A DNA stretch of 64,000 bases from Azohydromonas aeria (lineage in GTDB: Bacteria; Pseudomonadota; Gammaproteobacteria; Burkholderiales; Burkholderiaceae_C). Numbering within the stretch: position 1 is the stretch's first letter; each line of letters begins with the position of its first letter. The notes beneath the pieces are model-generated. The model ran no database searches and had not been told where the DNA came from. It saw only the letters and a program-made list of their open reading frames with translations. Positions 17,101-24,156 of the stretch are shown here, in pieces. The translations under genes and the position numbers were made by a program. The stretch lies in contig NZ_VIDQ01000014.1 of assembly GCF_009760915.1 (NCBI RefSeq), forward strand, positions 1 to 64,000, given 5' to 3'.

Positions 17101-17181
17101 GGCGCGGATCAGCGCGCCGAGCTCGCCGCCGCCTTGCAGGAAGTCGGGGCCGGCGTCGAAGGGGGCGTCTTTGTTCTTCAT
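14164..17181 (-). CDS. Hybrid sensor kinase with two kinase cores (PAS-GAF-HisKA-REC-HisKA_3)
   Basis: A 1005-residue cytoplasmic signalling protein. Order of domains: a PAS-like sensor (about 30-165), a GAF-like segment (about 170-350), a first kinase core with HisKA box SHEFRTPLTLML (His near 360) and ATPase boxes NLLSNAFKF and GSGIGLALV, a receiver domain starting RVLLVEDNADMRG with phospho-acceptor Asp in LADVMLPG (near 688) and Lys in YIVKPFS, then a second kinase of NarL-partner type with ARELHDSLGQQ (His near 807) and ATPase domain VVQEALNNIAKHA and EDDGVGF. No membrane segments are seen, so it probably senses an internal signal. The start overlaps the stop of an upstream kinase remnant by ATGA. 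The likely final partner is a LuxR/NarL-type regulator, not found in the window. Confidence 0.93.
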   Translation of the reverse strand: MKNKDAPFDAGPDFLQGGGELGALIRARDWSGTPLGAPQGWPQSLRTAVSLCLVSGFPISIIWGPQRTQLYNDRYRDCCGDAHPRALGADYRETWASAWPAIGESFERALAGETVSRENQRMFLRRLGGRLEEAFLTFSHSPIRDESGRIAGVFHPVAETTTAMLAERRAQALRELGTCLELARDEADVARRTVQALAAFEWDVPLLLYYRFDAALGGYRLAGCHGVRAGSAAAPQQLSPQAVEPWPVAQALRTARMVEAGHLPALLQGEPCGPYEEPPATAFVIPLATPLGPPAPALLVAGVSARLPLTETYRSFLALLGVALSNALVALRARVDEQRRVQALAEIDRAKTAFFSNVSHEFRTPLTLMLAPLEELLAGAPLEGAVREPLRVVHRNGLRLLRLVNTLLDFSRVEAGRARARYEPTDLAALTADLASSFRSACEAAGLALVIDCPPLPETVFVDREMWEKVVLNLLSNAFKFTFEGRITVAVRQQGAHAVLTVRDTGTGIPAHELPRVFERFHRVEAARGRSHEGSGIGLALVQELVKLHGGTVQLASTWGEGSCFTVQLPLGRSHLSADHVSGADEQPLASTATRPEAFVEEALRWLPASAARDANASELLHGLPDPPLAHLPPTERARVLLVEDNADMRGYVARLLSPGFDVEAVADAQAALAAVQQQVPELVLADVMLPGLDGLALLQALRARESTRELPVILLTARASEDSRVHGMQSGADDYIVKPFSARELVARVEAHVKLARLRRESRERLEQCVAERTQELQTLATRQRRLLQHLETMQDEERRRIARELHDSLGQQLTAVSLALGALHGKLRGRAAGEDVAEVRRALEVADRDLDRLVFELRPAALEHGGLHEGITAYVSSWSALTGQPVDLLLRGLQGRALPVHVELAVFRVVQEALNNIAKHARSRSVSVSVECFKARLVASVEDDGVGFDAARALDVEAGQVNWGLVGMRERIEALGGSFEIESRPGEGTAVLWRVPLRQQAPG

Positions 17182-17591
17182 GAGGCTTGCCTCCTGTCCA
17201 GGGGCGCGCGCAGCAGCACGGTGGTGCCTGCGCCCGCATGGGACTCGATCTCGAAGCTTCCACCCGGGGCTTCCATGCGCTCGCGCATGCCCAGCAGTCC
17301 CCACTGGGCCCGGCCGACCGAAGGCGTGCCGATGTTGCCTGCATCGAAGCCCACGCCGTCGTCCTCGATGCTGCCGACGAGCCAGCCGCGGCCGCGCTGC
17401 AGGCTCACGCTCACGCGCGAGGCCCGGGCGGGCGCCAGCGCGGTCTGCACGATCGTGCACGGGCCCGCCGGCCCCTGCCGCGCGGGTCCCTGCGGCGTGG
17501 CGGCCCGGTCGCGGTCGCGCACGTGCTGAGCCATCTCGCCCTGGTCCAGCGGCCGGGCGCAGCCTGCGGCGTGGGGAAGTTCTGCATCCAT
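17178..17591 (-). pseudogene. Truncated histidine-kinase C-terminus (partial copy of the downstream kinase)
   Basis: A 137-codon frame whose last 70 residues closely parallel the end of the neighbouring 1005-aa kinase: SIEDDGVGFDAGNIG here versus SVEDDGVGFDAARAL there, WGLLGMRERMEAPGGSF versus WGLVGMRERIEALGGSF. The phospho-acceptor helix and the N-box are missing: the upstream half (TIVQTALAPARASRVSVSL) is a degraded match to VVQEALNNIAKHARSRSVSVS. It therefore cannot be a working kinase. The stop overlaps the kinase start by four bases (ATGA), so it could still serve as a translated leader. Best read as the remnant of a tandem duplicate. Confidence 0.7.
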
Positions 17592-17649
17592 GCTGCTGAG
17601 CGTAGCCCGGGAGAGCGCCGGGGCCTGCAGCAGCATCCCGGGCAACACC

Positions 17650-17850
17650 GTTCGGGAGCAGGCGGCGTGCGTGATGCAGCCCATGGCTCGCGGGCACGTC
17701 CGGAAAGATGGCCCCCGGCGACAAGGGCTGCATCACGACCGGCGGCACGTGAAAGTCCGTCGCCAACTCCTGTGGGATGGCAAGGATCGCCGCCCCACCG
17801 CCGGCTGAAGCTCCCGGGACCGCGATGTCGAATGGCGGCGCCTCACCCAT
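17650..17850 (-). pseudogene. CheB-like methylesterase N-terminal remnant
   Basis: The minus strand encodes PPFDIAVPGASAGGGAAILA followed by IPQELATDFHVPPVVMQPLSPG. This resembles the start of CheB-type methylesterase domains, where FDIVVVGASAGGVEAL and ELPADFPAPVLVV are typical. Similarity is lost after about 55 codons, and the frame then runs into unrelated sequence over the kinase remnant. CheB/CheR domains often accompany complex hybrid kinases, so this may be the trace of a larger chemosensory-type kinase. It is a by-eye match and should be treated as tentative. Confidence 0.45.
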
Positions 17851-19062
17851 GGCGGTACCTTCTCAACACCCGCAGGGTGTGCCCCTGCGGCGCAGCCTCG
17901 GGTCAATAGCCGGCAACGGCGGCGCTGCTCCAGGCGGCGGGAGGGAAGTCGCAGCCGCACCGGGACCGGCGCAATCGACACCGCATTGGGCTGATAAGTG
18001 CAATTCACAGTCTCATCAATGACGCTACGTCAATGAGGTCAGACTGATAAAGCCAATGAGGGGCTGGGGTTGGAGGCTACAAAGCAGTGCCCGAAGTATC
18101 GACAGCAGTTGATCTCCGTCAGAGAACAACAAAAGGACTTACCTGCCGCAGTCCTTTAGCCCAAAGTAGTTAATCAGCCACTCATTGCCGCCAACTGGGC
18201 AGGCAGGGCAGCAAACCCCGCAGGAGCAAGAATCGGGAAAGCGGCTTTATGCCTCTGCGTATCAAGCCATATTCCGTTTGCTTCCACGAAATCCTCTTGG
18301 AGCATCAGATTAATGCTGCGCGCTGGACGTACGAAAGAAGTCGATCTTGCCGACTGCTTCGCCGGAATATCAGCACTTCGCCAGCAAGGTGATGCAATAC
18401 GGCTCAACTCTGCCCGCATGCTCCAACAAGGATGTTATATGCAGCATTCGCAATATATGGCTTGGCGGCAGAACAATTGATATCCCCTCCCCACTCATTG
18501 CTGAGGCAGCCATGAGCCCCCGAGTTGTTGCAAGCATAAAGATGGTCGTCGCCTTTGCGGCCTATGCCGTATTTGCCCTTTTGGCTAGCTATGGATGATT
18601 TTTTCTTATCTCGTTCTTCCTGATCAAGCATAACCATTGACTCCAGCATCCAGGACGAAAGATCGACACCCAACACCGCTTGGATATCATCTCACTCTGG
18701 TTGGCAAGTTCAGGCTGAGCCACGCTGCCGCCATTTCAGCACAACGATGGTATTGTGACTTGGCAATAGTTAAGTTACACGCCAGCAACGGCGCGCATTT
18801 TCGCTCCAGAAGCAGTGAGCGGCGCACGGAAATCACGGCGCTTATGTCAAATCCACTGGTTGTCGCAATATTCTTGGTGAACGTTCCCCTCAGTTCGAGT
18901 GGTCGATGTCTACCACCTCGGGCACGCCAATGCCGATTCGAGTGGGAGCCCATTCAATCCGCCAAATCGAACAGCAAAGGCGCCACTACAGTCAACAGGC
19001 GCAGCGGTGTCCTGTACGCATAGGCTGCCGTGGACGCGCCATTGTCAGGATGGAACCTTTCG
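17851..19062. other. AT-richer gap without recognisable genes
   Basis: About 1.2 kb with visibly lower GC than either flank and many stop codons in all frames. Several 80-130 codon open frames exist (for example 18404-18676 and 18174-18419 on the minus strand, overlapping by 16 bases), but none carries a motif I recognise and none has a good ribosome site. One frame contains a Cys-bearing stretch, YACNNSGAHGCLSNEWGG, that looks protein-like. A perfect inverted repeat, TGACG-CTA-CGTCA, lies at 18020-18032. The composition suggests decayed foreign DNA between the kinase locus and the catabolic region. Confidence 0.6.
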
Positions 19063-20058
19063 TTAATCCAGGGTGACGTTGGCCCTGCGCACTACCTGCG
19101 CCCACTTGTCTGCTTCCTGGCGGATGAAGGCTGCGAACTGCTCAGGCCCCATGTGGCCGGGCTCGGCGCCCTGCTCAGCCATCACGCGCTGCGCCTCCGC
19201 ATCCACCAGGCTGGCGCGTGACTCCGCAACCAGCCGTGCCAGCACAGCCGCCGGCGTGGCGGCGGGAGCCCACAGGCCGAACCACGAACTGGCATCGAAG
19301 CCGGGCACACCACTCTCGGCAACGGTGAGCACGTCAGGCAAGGCGGGCGAGCGCCTGGCCGACGTCACAGCGATCGCGCGTAGCGCGCCCGACCGGATGT
19401 GCGGCAGGGCCGAGGGCAGGTTGTCGAACATCATCGCGGTCTGGCCCCCGATCAGGTCAGCCACCGCCGGTGCGCTGCCGCGATAGGGCACATGCTGCAG
19501 TTGCACGCCAGCCAATTGCCCGAACATGGCGCCCGAGAGATGGATGGATGTGCCGTTGCCCGCAGAGGCATAAGTCAACTTGCCGGGTTCGGCCTTGGCG
19601 CGTGCAACCAAGTCCTTGACGCTGCGCACTGGCAACGAGGGATGCACCACCAGCACATTGGGCAGCGTAGCGATTAGCGCAATCGGAGCGAAATCCTTGA
19701 TCGGGTCGTAGGGCAGCTTCTTGTAGAGCGCCTGGTTGATCGCATGCGTGCCGACGGTGCCGACCAGCAGGGTGTGACCGTCGGCCGGGGCCTTCGCCAC
19801 CTGGGCCGCGCCGATGTTGCCGCCAGCACCGGCCTTGTTCTCCACCACCGCAGCCACGCCCAGCCGGGTGCTGAGCTGCTTGCCCATGAGACGACCCAGG
19901 ATGTCGGTCGTGCCCCCCGCGGCAAAGGGCACGACCAGCGTCAGCGGCCGGGACGGAAAGCCCTGGCTACGTGCCAGGCCCGGCCAGGCCGCCGAGGCCA
20001 AGGTCGCGCCGGCCAGACCCAGCAGGCGGCGGCGTTGTGCGTGGTGGGGCTTGGCCAT
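19063..20058 (-). CDS. Bug/TctC-family periplasmic solute receptor
   Basis: A 331-residue extracytoplasmic binding protein of the Bug (tripartite tricarboxylate receptor) family, which bind carboxylates or amides. The N-terminus carries Arg-Arg-Arg before LLGLAGATLASAAWPG, a Tat-like or Sec signal. Family hallmarks are present: FPSRPLTLVVPFAAGGTTDI (ligand loop), VENKAGAGGNIGA, PADGHTLLVGT, YKKLPYDPIKDF and SGNGTSIHLSG. No TctA or TctB membrane genes are nearby, as is usual for Bug receptors in Burkholderiales. It is the last gene of an operon with CoA-transferase and hydratase genes, so an organic acid ligand is likely. The substrate is unknown. Confidence 0.93.
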   Translation of the reverse strand: MAKPHHAQRRRLLGLAGATLASAAWPGLARSQGFPSRPLTLVVPFAAGGTTDILGRLMGKQLSTRLGVAAVVENKAGAGGNIGAAQVAKAPADGHTLLVGTVGTHAINQALYKKLPYDPIKDFAPIALIATLPNVLVVHPSLPVRSVKDLVARAKAEPGKLTYASAGNGTSIHLSGAMFGQLAGVQLQHVPYRGSAPAVADLIGGQTAMMFDNLPSALPHIRSGALRAIAVTSARRSPALPDVLTVAESGVPGFDASSWFGLWAPAATPAAVLARLVAESRASLVDAEAQRVMAEQGAEPGHMGPEQFAAFIRQEADKWAQVVRRANVTLD

Positions 20059-20104
20059 GGTCTGCCTTTGTCAGTGTTGGAAGAAGGTGCGGGAACCGGT
20101 CTCG

Positions 20105-21103
20105 TCAGGTTGCGGCCGACGGCGGGGCCAGCCGGCGCAGCGCCTCGTGCATCTGCTGCTCCAGGCGAGCGACGATCGCGGCCAGCGGCTCCAGGCGGTC
20201 GACGAAGGCCAGGGCATGGCCGGCGGACAGCAGCCCCTTGGACCAGTCACCACTGAGGTAGGCCTCGCGGCCGATGCGTCCCGACACCAACGGCATGAGG
20301 TCCTGAATCGTCAGGCCCGGCTGCGTGGCTTCCAGCGCCCTGACGGCGCCGGTCGTCTCGTTGCGCAGGCTGCGCACCGTGTTGCCGACGGTCTGCATGC
20401 ACAGCTCGGTGTCGGTGGGCTGCGCCTGCACGAGGCGGCGCTTGTAGTCGGCATGGGCCCAGACCTCGTCCGCGACGAGGAAGCGTGTGCCCATCACCAC
20501 GCCGGCGGCGCCCATGGCCAGCGCGGCCGCAATCTGCGAGCCATGGCCAATGCCGCCGCCGATCAGGTACGGAATGTCCAGGCGACCGTCGGCCCAGGCG
20601 GCGTTGACGATGGTGCCCACCATGTCCAGGCCCGGATGCCCGCCGCACTCCGCCCCGACGATGGCCACGGCATCCACGCCGATCGACGCTGCCTTCACGG
20701 CATGGCGCAGCGCCGGCACCTTGTGCAGCACCTTGATGCCGGCCGTCTTGAGCAGCGGCAGGTACTCCTCGGGATTGCGGCCGGAGGTCTCGACGAAGCG
20801 CACGCCCTCCTCAACGATGGTCTCGAAGACCTCGCGCGTCCTCTCGCCAGGCACGAGCTTGGGCAGCATGGACACGTTGACGCCGAAGGGCGCGCCCTCG
20901 CACAGTTCGCGGCAGCGCCGGATCTCGGCCCGCAGCGCCCCGGACGCCGGAAAGCTCGCCGCCGTGACGAAGCCGATCATCCCGCTGCGCGCGGCGGCAG
21001 CCACGTAGTCCGCGTTCGACAGCCACATCAACCCGCCGGCCACGATGGGCAGCCGCGTGCCGAACAGCGCGGTGACTGCCGTCGGCCAATGGCTTTGCTG
21101 CAT
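20105..21103 (-). CDS. Nitronate monooxygenase-family flavoprotein
   Basis: A 332-residue FMN-dependent TIM-barrel protein of the 2-nitropropane dioxygenase / nitronate monooxygenase family. These oxidise alkyl nitronates, but many members in catabolic operons are thought to act on other substrates or as enoyl reductases. Seen: N-terminal LPIVAGGLMWLSNADYVAAA, substrate-site GAECGGHPGLD containing the usual His, and the FMN-binding YLIGGGIGHGSQIAAALAMG with GVVMGTRFL. A GGGAGGA ribosome site precedes the ATG at 21103. It sits 38 bases after the CoA-transferase gene and 46 before the Bug receptor gene in one operon. Confidence 0.88.
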   Translation of the reverse strand: MQQSHWPTAVTALFGTRLPIVAGGLMWLSNADYVAAAARSGMIGFVTAASFPASGALRAEIRRCRELCEGAPFGVNVSMLPKLVPGERTREVFETIVEEGVRFVETSGRNPEEYLPLLKTAGIKVLHKVPALRHAVKAASIGVDAVAIVGAECGGHPGLDMVGTIVNAAWADGRLDIPYLIGGGIGHGSQIAAALAMGAAGVVMGTRFLVADEVWAHADYKRRLVQAQPTDTELCMQTVGNTVRSLRNETTGAVRALEATQPGLTIQDLMPLVSGRIGREAYLSGDWSKGLLSAGHALAFVDRLEPLAAIVARLEQQMHEALRRLAPPSAAT

Positions 21104-21141
21104 GGAAGCGTCCTCCCTTTACGCCCTGTGCCTGTCGTGCG

Positions 21142-22356
21142 TCAGACGACGCCACGGTCCTTGAGGCCGGCCAGCTCGTCGTCGGAGAGCGCCAGCAGCT
21201 CCTGCAACACCTGCCGGGTGTCGCCACCGAGCTGGGGTGGCGGCCGGCGCACGGGCATCCGCGTGCCGTCGAAGCGATAGGGCGGCGCCAGTACCGGGGT
21301 GCTGCCCGCCTCGGGATGAGGCTGCTGCGTCACCAGCCCGGCCTCGACGGCGCGCGACGAGGTCAGCGCCTCGTGCAGGCCCAGCACTTCGCCGCAGGGA
21401 ATGCCGCAGGCGTTGAGCCGGTCCAGCAGCTCGCGCCGCGTGCGGCGGGCCAGCTCGCGCCCGATGTGCGGCAGCAGCTCGGCACGGTGGGCCGAGCGGT
21501 CCAGGTTGGTGCGGAAGCGCGAGTCCTCGGCCAGTTCCGGACGCTCGATCACCTCGCGGCAGAAGCGCTGGAACTGGCTGTTGTTGCCTACCGTGATCAC
21601 CAGCGGCCCGTCTGCGGCGTCGAACACGCCATAGGGCACGATGGACGGATGCGCGTTGCCGTAGCGCGGCGGGTCCTCCCCTTGCAGCAACGCCTCCAGC
21701 CCGTAGTAGGAGGTGATCATCAGCCCGCAGTCGAACAGCGCCATCTCGATGTGCCGGCCCTGGCCGCTGCGCTCGCGCTCGTACAGCGCCGCGAGCACGG
21801 CCTGCGCCGCGTACATGCCGGTGAACATGTCCACGGCCGCGATGCCGAACTTCAGCGGCGGGCGCTCGGCCTCACCGTTGAGCGCCATCAGTCCCGCCTC
21901 GCCCTGAACCAGCAGGTCGTAACCCGGGCGCGCAGCCTCCGGACCGCTGCGGTCATAGCCCGAGATCGAGCAGTACACCAGGCCTGGCCGTTGGGAGCGC
22001 AACTGCTCGTAGCCCAGGCCCATCTTCTCCACGCCGCCGAGCTTGAAGTTCTGGATCACGACGTCGCTCTGGAGGGCCAGCGCGCGCGCCAGGGTTTGTC
22101 CTTCCGCCGTCTGCAGGTCCAGCGCGACGGAGCGCTTGTTGCGGTTGACGCTGTTGAAGTAGGCGGTCTCGGTGCGGCCCACGCGCCGGCCCCAGTCACG
22201 CGTGTCGTCGCCGCGGCGCGGATGCTCCACCTTGATGACCTCGGCGCCCAGGTCGCCCAGCACCATCGCGCTCATCGGGCCTGCCAGCACGCGCGAGAGG
22301 TCCAGCACGCGCACGCCGGCCAGGGGCAGCGACGCGGAAGGAGTTGAAGTCGTCAT
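21142..22356 (-). CDS. Family III CoA-transferase (CaiB/BaiF type)
   Basis: A 404-residue enzyme that moves CoA between carboxylic acids, forming an enzyme-linked mixed anhydride on an Asp. Seen: N-terminal LAGVRVLDLSRVLAGPMSAM, LGDLGAEVIKVEHPRRGDDTR for CoA binding, NRNKRSVALDL, and the RPGYDLLVQGEAG segment carrying the likely nucleophilic Asp. Length and motif order are normal for the family. Its start (22356) overlaps the stop of the enoyl-CoA hydratase gene as ATGA, so the two are translationally coupled. Together they suggest activation of an acid by CoA transfer followed by hydration or isomerisation. Confidence 0.93.
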   Translation of the reverse strand: MTTSTPSASLPLAGVRVLDLSRVLAGPMSAMVLGDLGAEVIKVEHPRRGDDTRDWGRRVGRTETAYFNSVNRNKRSVALDLQTAEGQTLARALALQSDVVIQNFKLGGVEKMGLGYEQLRSQRPGLVYCSISGYDRSGPEAARPGYDLLVQGEAGLMALNGEAERPPLKFGIAAVDMFTGMYAAQAVLAALYERERSGQGRHIEMALFDCGLMITSYYGLEALLQGEDPPRYGNAHPSIVPYGVFDAADGPLVITVGNNSQFQRFCREVIERPELAEDSRFRTNLDRSAHRAELLPHIGRELARRTRRELLDRLNACGIPCGEVLGLHEALTSSRAVEAGLVTQQPHPEAGSTPVLAPPYRFDGTRMPVRRPPPQLGGDTRQVLQELLALSDDELAGLKDRGVV

Positions 22357-23171
22357 TTCGTTGTTGCCTCGTGGGCGCTGCGCAGCGTGCGGAAGTCGGC
22401 GGCGCGCTTGTCGAAGAAGGCCGCGATGCCCTCGGCAGACTCGGCGTCGCCGAGCGCATCCACCATGTGACGCGCCTCGCGCTCCAGCTGCTCGTCCAGC
22501 GTGGCGCCGACGGCATGGCGGCACAGGTCCTTGATTCGGACCGTGGCCCGCGCCGGGCCCGCAGCCAGGCGCTGCGCGAGCGCGACGGCCTCGTCCACGG
22601 CCCGTCCGGGCTCGGCCAGCCGGTTCACCGCACCGAATTGCGCCAGCCGCTCGGCCGCGATGCGCTCGCCCGTGAGGCACAGCTCGGTCAGCAGCTGGCG
22701 TGGCAGCAGCTCGGTCAGGAAGAAGGTGGCGCCGCCGTCCGGCGTGAGGCCGACCTTGACGTAGGCGACGCTGAAGTAGGCGTCACGCGCCATGACGAGC
22801 AGGTCACAGGCCAGCGCCAGTGACACCCCCGCACCGGCCGCGCCGCCCTCCACCGCGGCGATGACGGGCTTGCGGCAGTCGCGCAGCGTGCGCACGAGGC
22901 CGTGCAGCCCCTCCAAGCGCTCGCGGCGCACCTCGGGCGCCAGCTCCCGCCGCTGCGCCAGCTGACGCAGGTCGCCGCCGGCGCAGAAGAAGCGGCCGGC
23001 GCCGGTGAGCACCACGGCACCGATCTGCGTGTCGGCCTGCGCCTCGGCCAGCGCCGCCGTGAGCGCCGCGTAGAACTCCGGGCTGAGCGCATTGCGCACC
23101 CCGGGGTTGTCATGGGTCAGCACCAGCACCGCCCCGTCCCGGCGCTGGATCAGCCTGCCTGCCGTGCTCAC
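22353..23171 (-). CDS. Enoyl-CoA hydratase/isomerase family protein (PaaG-like)
   Basis: A 272-residue crotonase-fold protein. Visible: oxyanion-hole segment GAGRFFCAGGDLRQL, then GGAAGAGVSLALACDLLVMA and VKVGLTPDGGATFFL. The second catalytic position holds Asp (TPDGG) where hydratases have Glu, as in PaaG-type isomerases; the Glu of the first position is replaced within GGAAGAG. A ring-opening or double-bond isomerase is therefore more likely than a simple hydratase. The start is GTG at 23171, which overlaps the stop of the upstream Bug receptor gene (GTGA), and the 3' end overlaps the CoA-transferase start (ATGA), so three genes are translationally linked. Confidence 0.9.
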   Translation of the reverse strand: MSTAGRLIQRRDGAVLVLTHDNPGVRNALSPEFYAALTAALAEAQADTQIGAVVLTGAGRFFCAGGDLRQLAQRRELAPEVRRERLEGLHGLVRTLRDCRKPVIAAVEGGAAGAGVSLALACDLLVMARDAYFSVAYVKVGLTPDGGATFFLTELLPRQLLTELCLTGERIAAERLAQFGAVNRLAEPGRAVDEAVALAQRLAAGPARATVRIKDLCRHAVGATLDEQLEREARHMVDALGDAESAEGIAAFFDKRAADFRTLRSAHEATTK

Positions 23172-24136
23172 TCCAGCACCACCCTGGCCTCACGGATGAC
23201 CTTGCCCCACTTGGCCGTTTCCGCATTGATGAAGCCGTCGAATTCCGCGGGGCTGCTGCCCACCGGGATGGTGCCCATGGCTTCAAGCTTGGCCTTCACG
23301 TCGTCCATGCGCACGATCTGCGCCACCTCCTCCGCCACCCGGCGCAGGATCGGCTGCGGGGTGCCCGCGGGCGCCAGCAGGCCGGCCCAAGTGCTGCCGG
23401 TGAAGCCGCTCAAGCCCTGCTCGATGAAGGTAGGCACCTCCGGCAGCACCGGCAGCCGCTTCTCGGCCGCCACCCCGATGAGGCGCACCTTGCCGCTGCG
23501 GCCGGGCTGGATCAGTCCCTGCGCGGCATCCATGAACAGCTGGATCTGGCCGCCCATCAGGTCCGTCAGCGCGGCAGCCGCGCCACGGTACGGGATGTGG
23601 ACCATGTCCGCGCCCGCCACCGACTTGAGCAGCTCGGTCGTCAGGTGGACAGCCGAGCCGTTGCCGCTGGAGCCGAAGCTGACCTTACCGGGGTTTTTCT
23701 TGGCGTAAGCGATGAGCTCGGGCACGGTCTTGAACGGTGCGTCGTTGTTGACTGCCGCCACCAGCGGCGAGATGCCGATCAGCGACACCGCGGCCAAGTC
23801 CTTGCGCGGGTCGTAGGGCAGCTTGGCGTACAGCGTGGTGTTGGCCGCATGCGCGGCAATCACCACCGCCAGCGTGTAGCCGTCGGCCGGCGCCTTGGCC
23901 AGCGCATCGACGCCCAGGGTGCCGTTGGCGCCGGACTTGTTGTCCACCACGACCGTCTGGCCCAGGCGCTCGCCGAGCTTTTGGCCGATGAGGCGTGCCG
24001 TCACGTCGGTGAAGCCGCCCGGCGGGTACGGCACGATCAGGCGGATGGGTTTACCAGGCCAGTTCTGCGCGAAGGCAGCGGCCGGCGCAGCCAGCGCCGC
24101 GGCCAGGCCGAGGTTGAATTGGCGACGTTGCATCAT
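23168..24136 (-). CDS. Bug/TctC-family periplasmic solute receptor
   Basis: A 322-residue periplasmic binding protein. Signal sequence: RRQFNLGLAAALAAPAAAFAQ. Family motifs: WPGKPIRLIVPYPPGGFTDV, VVDNKSGANGTLGVDALA, PADGYTLAV, YAKLPYDPRKDL and SSGNGSAVHLTTE. The start is at 24136, one of two consecutive ATGs after AAGGAGACAAGAC. It is flanked by an acyl-CoA ligase gene upstream and hydratase downstream (4-base overlap), so its ligand is probably the acid that these enzymes activate. It differs in sequence from the other two Bug proteins of the window. Confidence 0.93.
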   Translation of the reverse strand: MMQRRQFNLGLAAALAAPAAAFAQNWPGKPIRLIVPYPPGGFTDVTARLIGQKLGERLGQTVVVDNKSGANGTLGVDALAKAPADGYTLAVVIAAHAANTTLYAKLPYDPRKDLAAVSLIGISPLVAAVNNDAPFKTVPELIAYAKKNPGKVSFGSSGNGSAVHLTTELLKSVAGADMVHIPYRGAAAALTDLMGGQIQLFMDAAQGLIQPGRSGKVRLIGVAAEKRLPVLPEVPTFIEQGLSGFTGSTWAGLLAPAGTPQPILRRVAEEVAQIVRMDDVKAKLEAMGTIPVGSSPAEFDGFINAETAKWGKVIREARVVLE

Positions 24137-24156
24137 GTCTTGTCTCCTTGGCGTGA

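Noticed and set aside
18174..18953. Small frames in the AT-richer gap as possible genes or transposase remnants.
   Set aside because: No recognisable motif, no ribosome site and no terminal inverted repeats; reported only as an unexplained region.
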